In this document: one piece after another, positions 48,901 to 60,900 of the stretch
Position numbering within the stretch: the stretch's first letter is position 1
Layout: each line of letters opens with the position of its first letter
From: Saururus chinensis
Taxonomy: Eukaryota; Streptophyta; Magnoliopsida; Piperales; Saururaceae
DNA: 64,000 nt
NCBI GenBank assembly: GCA_035235625.1
Contig: CP141148.1
Span: 31,683,057 to 31,747,056, forward strand
Direction: 5' to 3'
Position numbers and translations under genes: made by a program
Notes under the pieces: model-generated
Told to the model about the DNA's origin: nothing
What the model saw: only the letters and a program-made list of their open reading frames with translations
The model's database searches: none

Positions 48901-49514
48901 GCATCATACTTGATAATTCTATGAAGGTCCTTCACTTTCTTTTAATTTTTTATTAGGTTGTGCTTGCCCCGGTACTAGTTGGTGTTCTTCTCAACCAGTA
49001 TTGCCACAGTATTGTGAAAGTCGTTTCTCCCTTAATGCCACCTATAGCTGTGACGACAGTGGCCCTTTTATGTGGGGGAGCTATTGCACATAATTCCGCT
49101 GCTATCCTTAGGTCAGGTCAGCAAGTAGTCCTAGCTGCTTGTATGCTCCATGCTTCAGGTTTCTTCTTTGGCTACGTGTTTTCAAGGATGCTTGGGCTGA
49201 ATGTGTCATCTTCACGAACCATATCTATCGAGGTTGGCATGCAGGTACTCTCTCTCTCTCCACACACATGGTTTTATAGTTTCATTAATCTTGAGTTGGG
49301 TGACCAAACCGAGCCAATTAAGATATCTTGATTTTTAGCTTCATATGTTGCTCGAATGCAGAATTCAGTGCTTGGTGTTGTTCTCGCTGGCCAACATTTC
49401 AGCAATCCACTTTCAGCAGTACCCTGTGCTGTTTCTAGTGTTTGCCACTCTATCTACGGCAGCATTTTGGCAGGAATTTGGCGGTTCATTCCAACTGAGA
49501 AGCAAGAACTATGA
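45928..49514 (+). CDS. BASS1: BASS1: plastid bile acid:sodium symporter family transporter
   Basis: Eight coding exons give 410 aa: 45,928-46,363; 46,469-46,557; 48,072-48,165; 48,260-48,293; 48,371-48,425; 48,534-48,617; 48,957-49,244; 49,362-49,514. All introns are GT-AG and phases close exactly. Residues 1 to about 95 are Ser/Arg/Pro-rich, like a chloroplast transit peptide. The SBF/BASS membrane domain follows, with GMGMTLTFDDLKGAMAMPKE, then GCCPGGTASN at 202-211 (the conserved ion-binding region), NVALSVLMTAAST, GQQVVLAACMLHASGFFFGY and RTISIEVGMQNSVLGVV. The last motifs match the Arabidopsis BASS1 subgroup (401 aa as I recall) rather than the pyruvate carrier BASS2. Related family members move organic anions with sodium across the plastid envelope; the substrate of BASS1 is not something the sequence shows. 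Intron 2 is 1.5 kb. The gene converges on PGPP1. Confidence 0.93.
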
Positions 49515-50498
49515 TATCTGGCAATCTTAATTGTGCGTGGTGCAATCTGATAGTGGTAATGTGTAGAAACTGTTCATGTAATTATTTCCTCTGCATATCT
49601 CCTTCAACAAAATGATTTTGGGGAGTGAGAACTGGACCACCAGCTACTACGTCTAAATGTGTTACTAATGTTAGTTTTCTCTGTGGAAGATCCTCTTTTT
49701 CTTTTTTTTTCTTTTCGTAATACCAGGGTGATTGTGTGCACAGGGGAGATAATCAGTCCTTCCCTCGTGTAGTTGTATTAATGCGGAATAGCGAACCAAC
49801 TAAATTAGAGAATTAGACCCTTTGGGTGGTTCGGAAAAGTTCCTCAAGCTCAATATTCTTAATTATAATCATCAAATGAATCATCTGGTGAGATTGACAC
49901 TTAGCGTCAGTGTAATTTTTCCATTTTCACTAGAAGGAACGAGCGTGACGTGTTAGAGGAGATATGGACTAGTTTATCTGTAATAAGATCCGGTATGACT
50001 CGTAATCTTGTCCAATACATATCAGTGCCGACGCTGCAGAACAAAAATAATTGTTCTTCCGATGTACAGGGCCAAAGGCTTGAAACGAACTTTTTTTTGT
50101 TTTTTGTCTATTGAACAGAGAACTTTGTACACTTACATAATTATGTTAAGTCAACAGAGGAGATTTGAGGTGAATATATTCTACCTTTCAGCCGATGATG
50201 ATACTTTTTAAGTGGTGCTCCGTCGTCTTAAACACCTGATAACAGAGATAACAGTTTACACCTAGAAAATCATATGAAATCTATACAAGGATCTTGCAGC
50301 TTATGACACTCTTTGGAGTGGTGCTTTGTTGTTCACTTTTGCTTGCAATCGTCATTGAAAAATGATTTGCTTGGCAATAAACAAACACTTCAACTAATTC
50401 CAAAATTCATCAAGCCCCTCAATAGCAAAGGTTATAAAAAAACAGATATTGAATGAACAAAAAAACACTCATCTACCATTAACAAAATAACAATCAAC
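49515..50498. other. Convergent intergenic region between BASS1 and PGPP1
   Basis: About 1 kb between two facing stop codons, so it must hold both 3' UTRs. No other gene. Transcripts from either strand could overlap here, but I see no direct evidence. Confidence 0.6.
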
Positions 50499-53400
50499 TC
50501 ATTTTTTTAGCAGCCTCGGATCCTTGACACATTCTTCTGCTCCCTGGGCCAACAAATGGTGTGGGGTTGGCTTCAACCCCTTTTTATACCATGTACGCAC
50601 TAAATAAGCTTCCATTTTTCTCACCTGAAATACATACATAGTATATATGTAAAGATGCCGTCAGTCCTGCCACAAGAAAGCGGAAGCACTTAAGATAATG
50701 AAGCTTACACAGCAAGAACAGCCTACCAATAAATCTTTGGCATCCCACAATTGAAGATTTAGACAAAGCGGAAGCACTTAAGATAATGAAGCATACACAG
50801 CAAGAACAGCCTACCAATAAATCTTTGGCATCCCACAATTGAAGATTTAGACAAGCTACGATCTCAGAAGTAATATTCTTAAGTGAACAGCCAATGATGC
50901 AAATTGAGGCAGGTTTATCGTTTTTTTAATAAAATGGATTGTCAAAACTTGGATAAATCAAAGTCAAAAAGAGCTATCCCAACCAAAGAAACATAACTTA
51001 AATGATCCTTTACACATGCATAAATGTAGATTTGTTAGAATTTTTTTAATCCTCTGAAAGCAAAAGCAAATAATACACAAATTCAACTAAACCAGAAAGA
51101 TATACGAAGCAAGGCAGGGATTTGAATCTCGGCGCTGAAAAACATAATCATCTAAAAAGGAAAAAGCTAAATATAAACTTCAAAAATAAAACATACAGGT
51201 ACTACATTTTCATAAAACACATAAAAATTTCGTACATTAAGCCACACAACATGAAATGATGATAACAATTCAAGTAGGCAATTCTCAAGGCAAGTAGTGT
51301 TACAATCCAACCAAGGAAAACTGGAACAAAACAAACCTGCTTAACAATAAATGGCTCCTCGGCAAGACTTAACGGTTCTGTTAAGATAGTTAAGAAACCA
51401 TGTCTGTTGCCATACACAATATCTGTTAAATGTCGATCACCTACCTGGAAGACAACAAGCAGAAATGAGCAGATAATAGAAAGAACAGAAAAATACTTCA
51501 ATGCAATCAATTCTTACCATGACAAGTAATGATGTTGGACAGCCAAAGTACTTCTCAATCTCTTCAGCCGTCCCACCTGGCTTCTTTGCACCTAAAAATA
51601 AAGTGTACAAGAAATAATCATAAAAAATCACAAAAGAGAGAGAACCAAGTGGACAAGGCAAAACACAAATCTTACAAAGATAATAGCTCTTTTAAACCAA
51701 ATAACATTACTAATAGGATCTGAAGGTTAAACAAAAACAACAGTATATCTAGACCATATAATACAAGCCATCATTCCCCTCCCCCAAAAAAAATAAAAAA
51801 GGAAGAAAATAAAAGAAAATAAAAAAGAACAAAGAAAGATACACCAAACACCTTAATCTCCCACAGACAGTCAAGGATCACTAGTTCCAAACTGTTAAAT
51901 TCTATAAAGATTAGCTTTGTTGCCGATCCAGCCTGTGTTGTGCCGGTTGGATCTCTCCCTGTTGAGGGGGAGTCCCAGTGTTGAATCCCCGTGGCCTGTG
52001 GCATAGTGTGTGAAAAGGGTGTGTGAGTTCCTGCCTATCCAAAAAAAAGTTAGCTTCATTCATAAGAATTTGTCTTATGCAATCACATCTAATGTTGCAT
52101 AGTTTATAATGCACACTCTAAATATAGACATACAAAGGCAAAAGCTTTTCATGAATCAGTTAAACTAATAAACCTTACACACCTTCTATGTCTTACTATC
52201 CATATAGAAATGACTATTGAAAGTGGGCATAATTGGTGACAATATAATCCATATAATTACCAAATAAGTTAGAACCCCATGTAAATCAAAATTGGTATTA
52301 TTGTAATTGCAGAGTCAATATTAAAGTGTAACGAGATATTTCAACAAATGCATCATGAGGAGAAAATTTTAAATCAAAACAGGGAAAGTAGAATGATGAA
52401 AATTTTAAGTAGTTTGGCAATTTGCCAACATTCACAAGGTGCATGTTTACTTCACCAATCAGGCATATAACAGAGGAAAATGCAAGAGCAAAACATATAT
52501 AGAACTTTCTCATAAAGACTCAGATGTAAATCTCAAACTGTTTCTCACTAATTCATCACCCATTCTCTACAGCTCATTGTAAGAGGCCCAAAGCTTTCCT
52601 CCATACTAAACCCCTTTTCGTGCTACTGAATTTGGTTAATACTATTGGCCTGTGAGCATTCCTCAGCTGGAATGGAGAGATTCCAGAAGCCAGTGTTCTC
52701 ATCAGAAATTTGAATTTGTCTACACAAACGTAGTGATTGATTGTAACATCTACTATATATACAGTTTTTATCATCAATCAAAATCTACCATGTATAATGC
52801 TGTAAGCATGCCAAACTCTTCTTTCAAACCCAAAAAAGGGTGAAGAGTTACATTTTTCTAATGGAATAAGTCAATCAGGTAATTTCCTTTTGTTCCTCCA
52901 ATGGCATCTTCCAATCCTCAACCACCAACTGTTCAGCAACTATCACGGCCATTGCACTTCTCAAGAAATGTCTTCCAAGCTCCCTCATAACAACTGTCAT
53001 TTGGCTTAGACAAGTTCAACTTTATTTGCAAAGGTCTCTTCTCCCTCTCCCACTCCCACTACTACAGGTTCTCACTCTCTCACTATTTGAGAATCCTGAG
53101 TTTCACAAGCAAACTACAGGCTCGTGGAATATTGACATTTTGCCATTATTGGTTCTGAACAACTCTAAATTTCTGACACAGTTTCTGCACCAACCTTATT
53201 GGATGTAACAATCTAAATGCTACTTACATGGCTAACGATCTAATGTTTCGTGTCCACACCAAAAACATTAAAATAGAAGTGTATTTCCTCCTTCAAAAGA
53301 TTACTAACAGGTCCATACAACTTAAATATGTCATCACAACTGAACAAGTAGTTGATGCGTTTAACAAAGCTCTTTCCTCCAGTCAGTTTGATGCATGTTG

Positions 53401-54661
53401 GCGTTCCTACGTGAATTGACCTTGGCATGAGAGTATTTTCGTTGGCATGGAAGGACCTCTGGAGCTAATGCTCTCATTAGAAATTCATTTTTCCTAGACC
53501 ATAGTGATGATTAATTGCAGTATTCATGCATCATATATAGCTCCCATAATTAAGAAAAATCTACAATGTGACCATAATCATACCAAATTCTTCTAGAATA
53601 GACAAATGCAAATCCAAGAAAATATTCAGTGGTTGCATTTAACAATATCAGTCCATGTACACAGTCCAAAGGTTTTGTTGTCGGGTGAGAAAGCAATCCT
53701 GTCTAGGTGCTCTCACTAAACTCATGTACTCCTACACTTCCATAAGCAGCAAAGGGCTTTGTAGTTTTGTAAGATAACTTTTGTATGTGATTGAAATATG
53801 TAATTCACACAATCACACCTCTACAGCTCTATCACATCAGCCTCAAATGGTGCCACAGATTGAATATCTGTTTTACTCTCTTTTCCTCTATGTCATCGAA
53901 GTAGGTCACCTCCCCCATATTAAGTACTAACTCGTTTACGCTAGTAATGGCCTTAACTCCACAAACTATGGACTCTAACAACAAAAACCAACCTTAAAAA
54001 AAATACAAACAAATTTTCTATGTCAATCGCTCTCAGAGTATGATGAAGTTATCAAATTCAAACAAAATCTCATTAGATAGCACTACAGGCAGACTAAACT
54101 TTGAGCAGCGACTGCTGACTCATTCCAACCCCAAAATTCTGTAGCTCAGACTGACTTGAAATTCCTAAAACCATGTGTTTCAGATTAAACCCATTAAAAC
54201 CCACATCATGAAAATGGATGAAGGTTCCAGCTATAGCATAAAAGTAGCGAAAAGAATAAAAGATGGAGAGACTTGCCATGCCTTAGGACATGGATTCCCA
54301 AAGAGTCCTCGAGGGCCTGGGCCTTGGATCCATCGGGGTCGTACTGGAGCAGGCCGGCGGAGTTGCTAAAGACGACGAGCTTTTCCGGGGAGAATGCAGA
54401 CTTGCAAAGGGCGAGGGAGGGGGCGAGCGGGGGCCAGAGACGGAGGGAGAAGGGAGTAGTGAGGGTGTTGTCCTTGTCGAAGACCACACCCTTGAACCCC
54501 AGGCTGCGTAGGCAGGCCCAGTCTACCCACCGGAGGTCCGGCACGGTCAGGTGGGGGAGGGCCAGGCGCACGTCCTGCCGCCCCGAGACGACGGCGGCGG
54601 AGGCGGCGATGCCCTCCAGGTTGAGGTGCTGGCTCAGCGCCTGCTGAGCCCGGCTCATCAT
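50499..54661 (-). CDS. PGPP1: PGPP1-like phosphatidylglycerophosphate phosphatase (HAD family)
   Basis: Four coding exons on the minus strand, 230 aa: 54,661-54,277; 51,591-51,518; 51,444-51,337; 50,624-50,499. HAD signature motifs: FDKDNTLT with Asp62 and Asp64 (motif I), FSNS with Ser99 (motif II), KKP with Lys131/132 (motif III) and GDRHLTD with Asp156 and Asp161 (motif IV). FDKDNT and GDRxxTD(I/V)xxGN mark the YqeG/Gep4/PGPP1 group, which dephosphorylates phosphatidylglycerophosphate to phosphatidylglycerol, the lipid of thylakoids and precursor of cardiolipin. The N-terminus before the domain is short (about 55 residues) with no obvious long transit peptide; an upstream exon is possible, though two ATGs in tandem at 54,661 are the natural start. 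Intron 1 (2.7 kb) begins GC, not GT: CATG|GCAAGT, joined to TTTTTAG|GTGCAAAG. The other introns are GT-AG. Confidence 0.9.
50679..50854. repeat. 88-bp tandem duplication in PGPP1 intron 3
   Basis: Two adjacent units, 50,679-50,766 and 50,767-50,854, beginning AGCGGAAGCACTTAAG and ending GAAGATTTAGACAA. I see one difference between them (GAAGCTT against GAAGCAT), so the event is recent. Confidence 0.93.
51922..52049 (+). mobile_element. SINE with poly-A tail in PGPP1 intron 1
   Basis: 128 bp from GCCGATCCAGCCTGTG to an A8 tail, flanked by an 11-bp target duplication with two mismatches (TTAGCTTTGTT at 51,911-51,921, TTAGCTTCATT at 52,050-52,060). GTGTTGAATCC near 51,978 resembles the RNA polymerase III B box GGTTCGANTCC, suggesting a tRNA-derived plant SINE. 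The A box is not clear. Family name unknown. Confidence 0.75.
52900..53425 (+). mobile_element. Ty1/copia retrotransposon fossil in PGPP1 intron 1
   Basis: The segment from about 53,222 to 53,420 resembles the C-terminal RNase H end of a copia polyprotein, the region that normally reads like 'RTKHI(E/D)...YV.T.EQVAD.FTKALS'. Only this short terminal part survives, in opposite orientation to the host gene. A diverged direct repeat of about 170 bp flanks it (about 52,650-52,830 and 53,435-53,605), possibly LTR remnants. Broken and old. Confidence 0.7.
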
Positions 54662-55641
54662 CCACGCCTATGCCGATATCCCCGCGTCCGGTTTCTTACA
54701 CAGCCTTCTTCTATCCACATTCCACACATATATGTGGACCCCGCATGAGCCGTGGGATCTTAGGCAGAAAGCCATTTACCCGTCAAATTATAATCTGATG
54801 GCCGATAATGCGTGGGTGTACATTGATGCACATGAGCCCGAACTCATTGGTGAAAAAATTTTAGTGAGAAAAGGGAAAAAAAATTGGCTCTCATTTGAGA
54901 TTAATTAGGCAAAGAACTTGGAACAAAAACATAATGAAAAATGGGGTTTATAGGGTGTTTGGGCAACTCTCACATTTTTAAAAGCGTAGAGAGTTTTACA
55001 AGTAAGAATACCAAAGTGTCACCTATAAAAATTTAAAACTTTACCAAATTTATAAGAAAAGTTTCTATAAAATATAAGTTACAATCAAATATCCAATTAA
55101 TTTAGACGCTTTTAATTTTTCTCTTAGAGCAAATTAAGGATGGTGATTATTGTATAATACTAATCCATATTTTATAGGGCTCATTATTTTTTTTATTGTA
55201 ATTTGTGGAGGCGAAGTAAATGGACAAATGAGCTTATGCATGGAGGAGTATTTTCAAGTCAAGAATTATTTAAAGGGCTCAAGATGGCTACTTGGAAATG
55301 AGCTTTGTATTAAAGTGTGGCCACGCCCGTTGACTTCCTTCTCTGACGACTTATAAAATTTTGCTTGAGAAAGCAAAAGTTAGCTCATTAACACCACATG
55401 AGGGTGAGTAGAAATATCTCTTATATCATATGTTCCTCCCACATATGAAGCACTCGTTATAGAATGCATTCCAATTAGTTCCCCGTTCGATGATTTACTA
55501 ATTTCGGTGGGTAATTCTAATGGAATATCTACTATGAAAAGGGGCTACAATTTGGCCATGAAGATCTTGCATAGTCTCTTTGTAGTTTTGCATTTTATAC
55601 CCATAGTAACATTTTAGGATTACATATGGTGATCTTAAAGG
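54662..55641. other. PGPP1 upstream region; no other gene
   Basis: Contains the presumed PGPP1 promoter on the minus strand, with no clear TATA box close to the start codon. The rest to 55,641 is AT-rich. It ends with TAAAG, the left target duplication of the next solo LTR. Confidence 0.5.
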
Positions 55642-56557
55642 TAAAGTGTCACGCCCCAGCACACTTTGACTCGAACCTGGTCTAAGTGAGAGCAGTAAAG
55701 CAAAAAGCTAACTTAAAATAAGTCAAATCAAAGTACATAATACTCTCTTTATATAAAAGTAATTAATGAAAGATAAAAAAAATTAATTAAAATCTTTTAG
55801 TCAATTACATACCCAAATAAGCTCATAAAAATATAATAAATCTCAAGCCTTAAAGCCAACAATATGTCTAAGCCATCAAAGAAGACTCTCTCGTAAACAT
55901 TTAAAGTATCAAAATTATAACATACGAAATGAACATGTCTATCTCATTATAAAGAACTAGCCCACACACTAAATGCATCTTTTTGCCTTCATATTTGTAA
56001 AATAGATTATCTGAGTACCTGCATAACATAACCATATAGCCCTAAAATAAAAATACAAATGGGGTGAGCTTAAATTAGTAAGGTTTTAAAAACATGATGC
56101 TCATGTTAACACCAAAACATATTCTATAAGAAGTATCATATGAGCATCATGCAAATTGGTGTTAATAACACAAGAGCATGTTAAATCCCTTACACATAAA
56201 ACTTGTGAAATATCTCATTCATCCATCACATGTCCATAATCATAACCCATGTAAGATAACTCAATATATCATAATCTATATACAACAATATGTGTATTCA
56301 AGTGGCATAATCAATACACATCTTGCACAATCAATTATCACAATCGATACATTTCGTGCATGTTCAAGGGTCATAATTCATACATGTCTTGCATGATTAA
56401 GTATCATAATTCATAAGCAACTGGTGTTATACATAAATATCATTATCCTTATACAAAACATGTGTAAATGAACATTATAATCTATACACAAATATATGCA
56501 AATAGCACGATGAATGTCTAATGATAGAGAAATCCCGATACCCAAAAATACCAATTT

Positions 56558-58631
56558 TGTAACACCCCGACTTGAGCCGGGGTCTAGAAAATCTCTAAAT
56601 AAAAAAGTTTCTTCCTTAAATAAGGAATCATTATCTGTGTCGAGAGGTACAATGTCTATCTACACACTACGGAGCTTCAAAGCTTCCCCGTATGTAGACT
56701 CAAGTTGTAACATTCATCTACACACAACGAAAAATCAAAGTTTGTTGCGTGTAAATTAGAATAAAACTTATAATTATAATTAATTTAGATCGGGTCAATG
56801 TTGCCTTACCATTGGTTGCCTACGTATATATTGGATAACATTACAATATTATTCAAATACGATCATATCTAAACATAGTTTTGCCTAATGGCTACTACAT
56901 ATATCATGCATCACAAAATCATATATGTTAAAATACGTATATATTGATATTCAATTGGAGTCATACTGAAACTCGTAATCTATCGGAGTCAAGCGGAAGT
57001 TAATAAATCAACGAAATTACATATCTCGCTCTACTACATAGTAGAAAATAACACATTTATACATCTAGCTTTACCCAGACCAAACACATCACATGTCTTG
57101 TTCAATCCTAGAACGAGATAGATCATATTTAGTCACATCTAAACACAACATATCATAACACAATAAATCAAAGCTTAGTAGGATACTTCAAATCATATCA
57201 GATAAAGCATAACAAAGTAATTCAAATCAAAATACATCAGATTATAGAAAATCATACATCTTAATTAGTATATTATTATTACTAATTAAGATGTGCAAGC
57301 ATATGTCATTTAACATCCTAAGTTAACTACTTAGGATGATATGGATTCTTATACTTATATTAAAACAGAAAATCAGAAGTACTTACTTATATGAGACATC
57401 GAAAGTGACGACGTTTAGAGCTATTCATTTCTTCATAGCGCCCTCCTTTCAGGTTTGAAGATGGCAGGCATAATCACCTTTGAAATAGACGGACGTAGCA
57501 TCCCTTCGCGTATAGACGCTCCTTACTTTCCTTGCTCAGAGGTGATGGGCAGAACATCCTCCTTTCGGAGACGTTTTTCTCCTTTCGCGCTTATGAAATG
57601 TGGACGGAGCCTCCCCTTAGCTTGGGGATGCCTTTCTTATTGGGTAGCTTTTTTGTGGGGGACAGAGCTTCCCCTACTATAGATCGCTTCTCTCGTTGTG
57701 GCCCATCAACTACAAACAGAACCCCATCTTGCTCCTAGCCCCTTTTTCTTTCTCCGATGCTCGAGGACAATGGGCGGGGCCTCTCCTTGTCTTGAGGCAT
57801 TTTCTCCTTATACGGTTGCCATTTCATAGAACGGATCCCTCCATTGTGTAGCACACACTTGATTCACTTAAGAATGCCTCTTAAACGGGCTAAATCAAAG
57901 TTAGAACGGTCAGAAACATAGAAAAAGAAGTTCTATGGTGCTCGAGGATGACGTGCATAGTCTCTTCTTGTCTCGGGATGTTTGCTCCTTATACGGTATC
58001 TAACTCAAAAAAAGGACCCCTTAATTGCGTAAAACATGTTCAATTTAGTTAAGAACACCTCTTAAACAGGCTAAATTGGACTCAGAACGCTTAGAAACGG
58101 AGAAAACAAAGTTCGTGTGTAAAAATGGATCAAAATGGGGTTTTTATAGCCCTAGCCGAGCCGAGCCGAGCCGAAACTGTGGATTTTGGGCGGTGGTGCC
58201 TGCCATAATGTGTGGTGCAGCTCGCGCCCACACGTTACACATGCGGGCCAGCACGCGCTGCATGCTGTTTTTTCTTTTCTTTTCTTGAATATTTATCTTC
58301 AAATGCGCATAACTTTCTACCCCGAATTCGGATTAGCGCGTTCTCAGTACTGTTGGACTCGTATCAACAAGCTCTTTGATACTAGCCCATTTAAAGTAGT
58401 ATATACCACTCTTTTTAAGTGGGTCCCACCTATGTTGCATGCTTCTTGAGGTCTTAACTTTCACTCCCGATCTCCGTTTTGCGCATTCTTTGATTCTCTA
58501 TGCTCGTTTCTTCAAGTTCTACTTATATATGGAGGTTTCAACCTTTGAAACCCTCTATAATTTATAAAAAAAATTTAACTAATTACTTCTAAACCCTTAG
58601 TCAGATGTAATAAAAAAAATGAGGTATTACA
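56558..58631 (-). mobile_element. Nested solo LTR (family 1), 2.07 kb
   Basis: Runs from TGTAACACCCCGACTTG to ATGAGGTATTACA. It shares with the LTR at 381-2,363 the TTGGTTGCCTACGTATATAT block, the GGACGGAGCCTCCCCTTAG-type units at 57,480-57,990 and a TATA box (GGCTATAAAAACCCC in LTR orientation, near 58,140). Flanking pentamers (AATTT and TGTTT) match only partly. It sits inside the family-2 LTR and is therefore younger than that insertion. Confidence 0.82.
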
Positions 58632-59579
58632 TGTTTTGCTCACCTTGGCATAAGCCTAAGCAGCCTTGTTCACTCTAGAAATCATAATAAGGAAGACCGA
58701 AGTAGTTTACCAACCCTATCTAGAAGTGCCCCTGGTTAGCCAGTGTACATAGACAAATTAGCATGAATTTTCAGTCCAAAAGTCTCAATAGTTTATCTCA
58801 TTATAACATTACGCTCTACTCACTCGGGGAGAAAACCCATCATTTCAGGCATAAAATCTCATCCTTTCATATTGAATAGATGTAAAGCCGATTTGTTAAA
58901 TCTTCAACGCAACTAATCCAGGAAATTATGGCACTCAACAGCTAATCACGGTTAAACATAAGTAATCAGGGCCTAGCAAATCATTATTATGATGTATGCA
59001 ACATGATTCAATGTGAACAATGCTAAATGTATATGAGCATAAGTAGTCATATACTAATTAGTCATATTATGCATGAGACATGATCCATACATGGCTAATA
59101 AGATCATGTAAAAGTAAGTAAACATAAACATATATGGTCATGTTAAAAATAAGTTAAAACATGTGGAACATGATTTATATATAATTACTGTAACCTATGT
59201 GCAAACATGCATACTTTAGCATGACCATACTCTATGAGTATCATATGATAGATATGAAGAAATTGTCAAAATCTAACTAAAACAATCATGAAGTCCATTT
59301 CAATATAGCCAATCGATCGGCTTAAAGGGCCAATCGATCAAGAACAAAGAATTTTGATTTCATTGTTTGGGTGATTAATTGGCTTGTCTAGCTGAGTGAT
59401 TAGCGGGATATTCAATTGATTTGACAGGGCGATCAAATGGTTGGCCCATAAATTACAAAAAAATAGTTCTTTTTTATGCTCGAAACCAAATCAAATTTAT
59501 TCCAAAAATCCATAAATTTGTATAAAACTTCATATAAACATTATATAAGCCTAATACATGATAGATCTGCAATGATCCT

Positions 59580-60900
59580 GAATTTTTGGTAATATTTTCT
59601 CGATTTAATAAAGATTTTTTTAGTAAATTTTATTTATTTAGAAGTTTTTATATAGTAAGGTTTTTTAGGATATGATAGAGCTTTGAAAAACGAGAGTAAC
59701 GTGTCTAAAACCAAGCAAAATGGGCTTCGGGGTAAAAAGTTACATCATTTTGAATTTTCAAGTCGATTTGAAAAAGAAAAATAGATAAAATAATAATGCT
59801 TGGTGCATTGCAATGTGCGCGAACCGCGCGGTGGAGCAAGACCATGCCATGCACTAATGCGGATGCCACGCACAACTATAAATAGTGTACATGGGAGTTA
59901 GTTTTCTGTTTCTTCCATCCCTTCTTCTAGCCATATACTCCTCAAACTTCTTTTCATAATTTTTAAGTCATTATAAGTCTGATTCGGGTGGTTCAAAATG
60001 TAATTTTTTAGCTAAATCAAGTATGCCGGATGCCATGGTGGAGTCGTTTTCTTTGTTCGAGATCTCTAACACTAGAAAAGTTAACACCCAACATTGAGGT
60101 AGGGGGTTTTAAATTGTAAACCTATGCTCTATTAAAGGAATTTAATTCTTTTGAAATATTTTGCTAGAGTATGTTTTATAGCTATATTTTCTTGAAAAAA
60201 TCTATATGTTAGGTGATTTGATTGTGATATGATATGTCTTGGTGTTTGTACTATTTGGCTAGTTCCTTGGTTGATAAATTATGAACTTTTATTATCTTCT
60301 GGATACTTGCCTAGAAAAACAAATTGACCAGCGCATATTAGATGTAGAACATTATGGGAAAGCTTCTATCCTTCTAACTTATGTGGCCCCATGAGCATGG
60401 GAGAAAGCTATTAGTATCGTGGCTTTTGAATTGATCTATTATTAGATGATTTATTTTTTGACAAAAGATTCTTTAAAAAGATAATAATTATTTTATAAAG
60501 TCTTTTTGATTAGCATATTTTTAAACTTTAGTAGAACCTACTTAGTATAAAGATACTTACACACCTACACATTCTGCAAGTGACGAAACAAAGGTAGAAG
60601 TTAAAGAAGAAAAGCTTATCAATGTTTTGTTGCAAGAAACAATTATATAATTATTTAGTTTGACCGATGTTTACAAGCACGAAGTTCCTGGAGTAATAAC
60701 TCTCTATAATTACCAGCTCTATGCACAATAATACTTGGCAATTATTATCTTATTTTTTATGTGAAAAAATTATGAGTTATGAGTGTTGATTTTATGGGCC
60801 TTCACAGTTCAAATATTTATTTTCAAACATTTAAATAATTTTGTTACGTGAAGGATGATACAAAATCTAACATTTCTCATGTATATTCATGTAAAAATAA
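59580..60900 (+). mobile_element. Possible further insertion inside the family-2 LTR
   Basis: Sequence absent from the two other long family-2 copies. It has its own + strand CTATAAATAG box at about 59,878, directly after a GC-rich stretch (GAACCGCGCGGTGGAG), a layout seen in LTRs. Limits are not defined and no target duplication was found. Confidence 0.4.

Noticed and set aside
54273-54647. 124-codon + strand frame opposite PGPP1 exon 1
   Set aside because: It is the antisense shadow of a GC-rich coding exon with intact HAD motifs on the minus strand.
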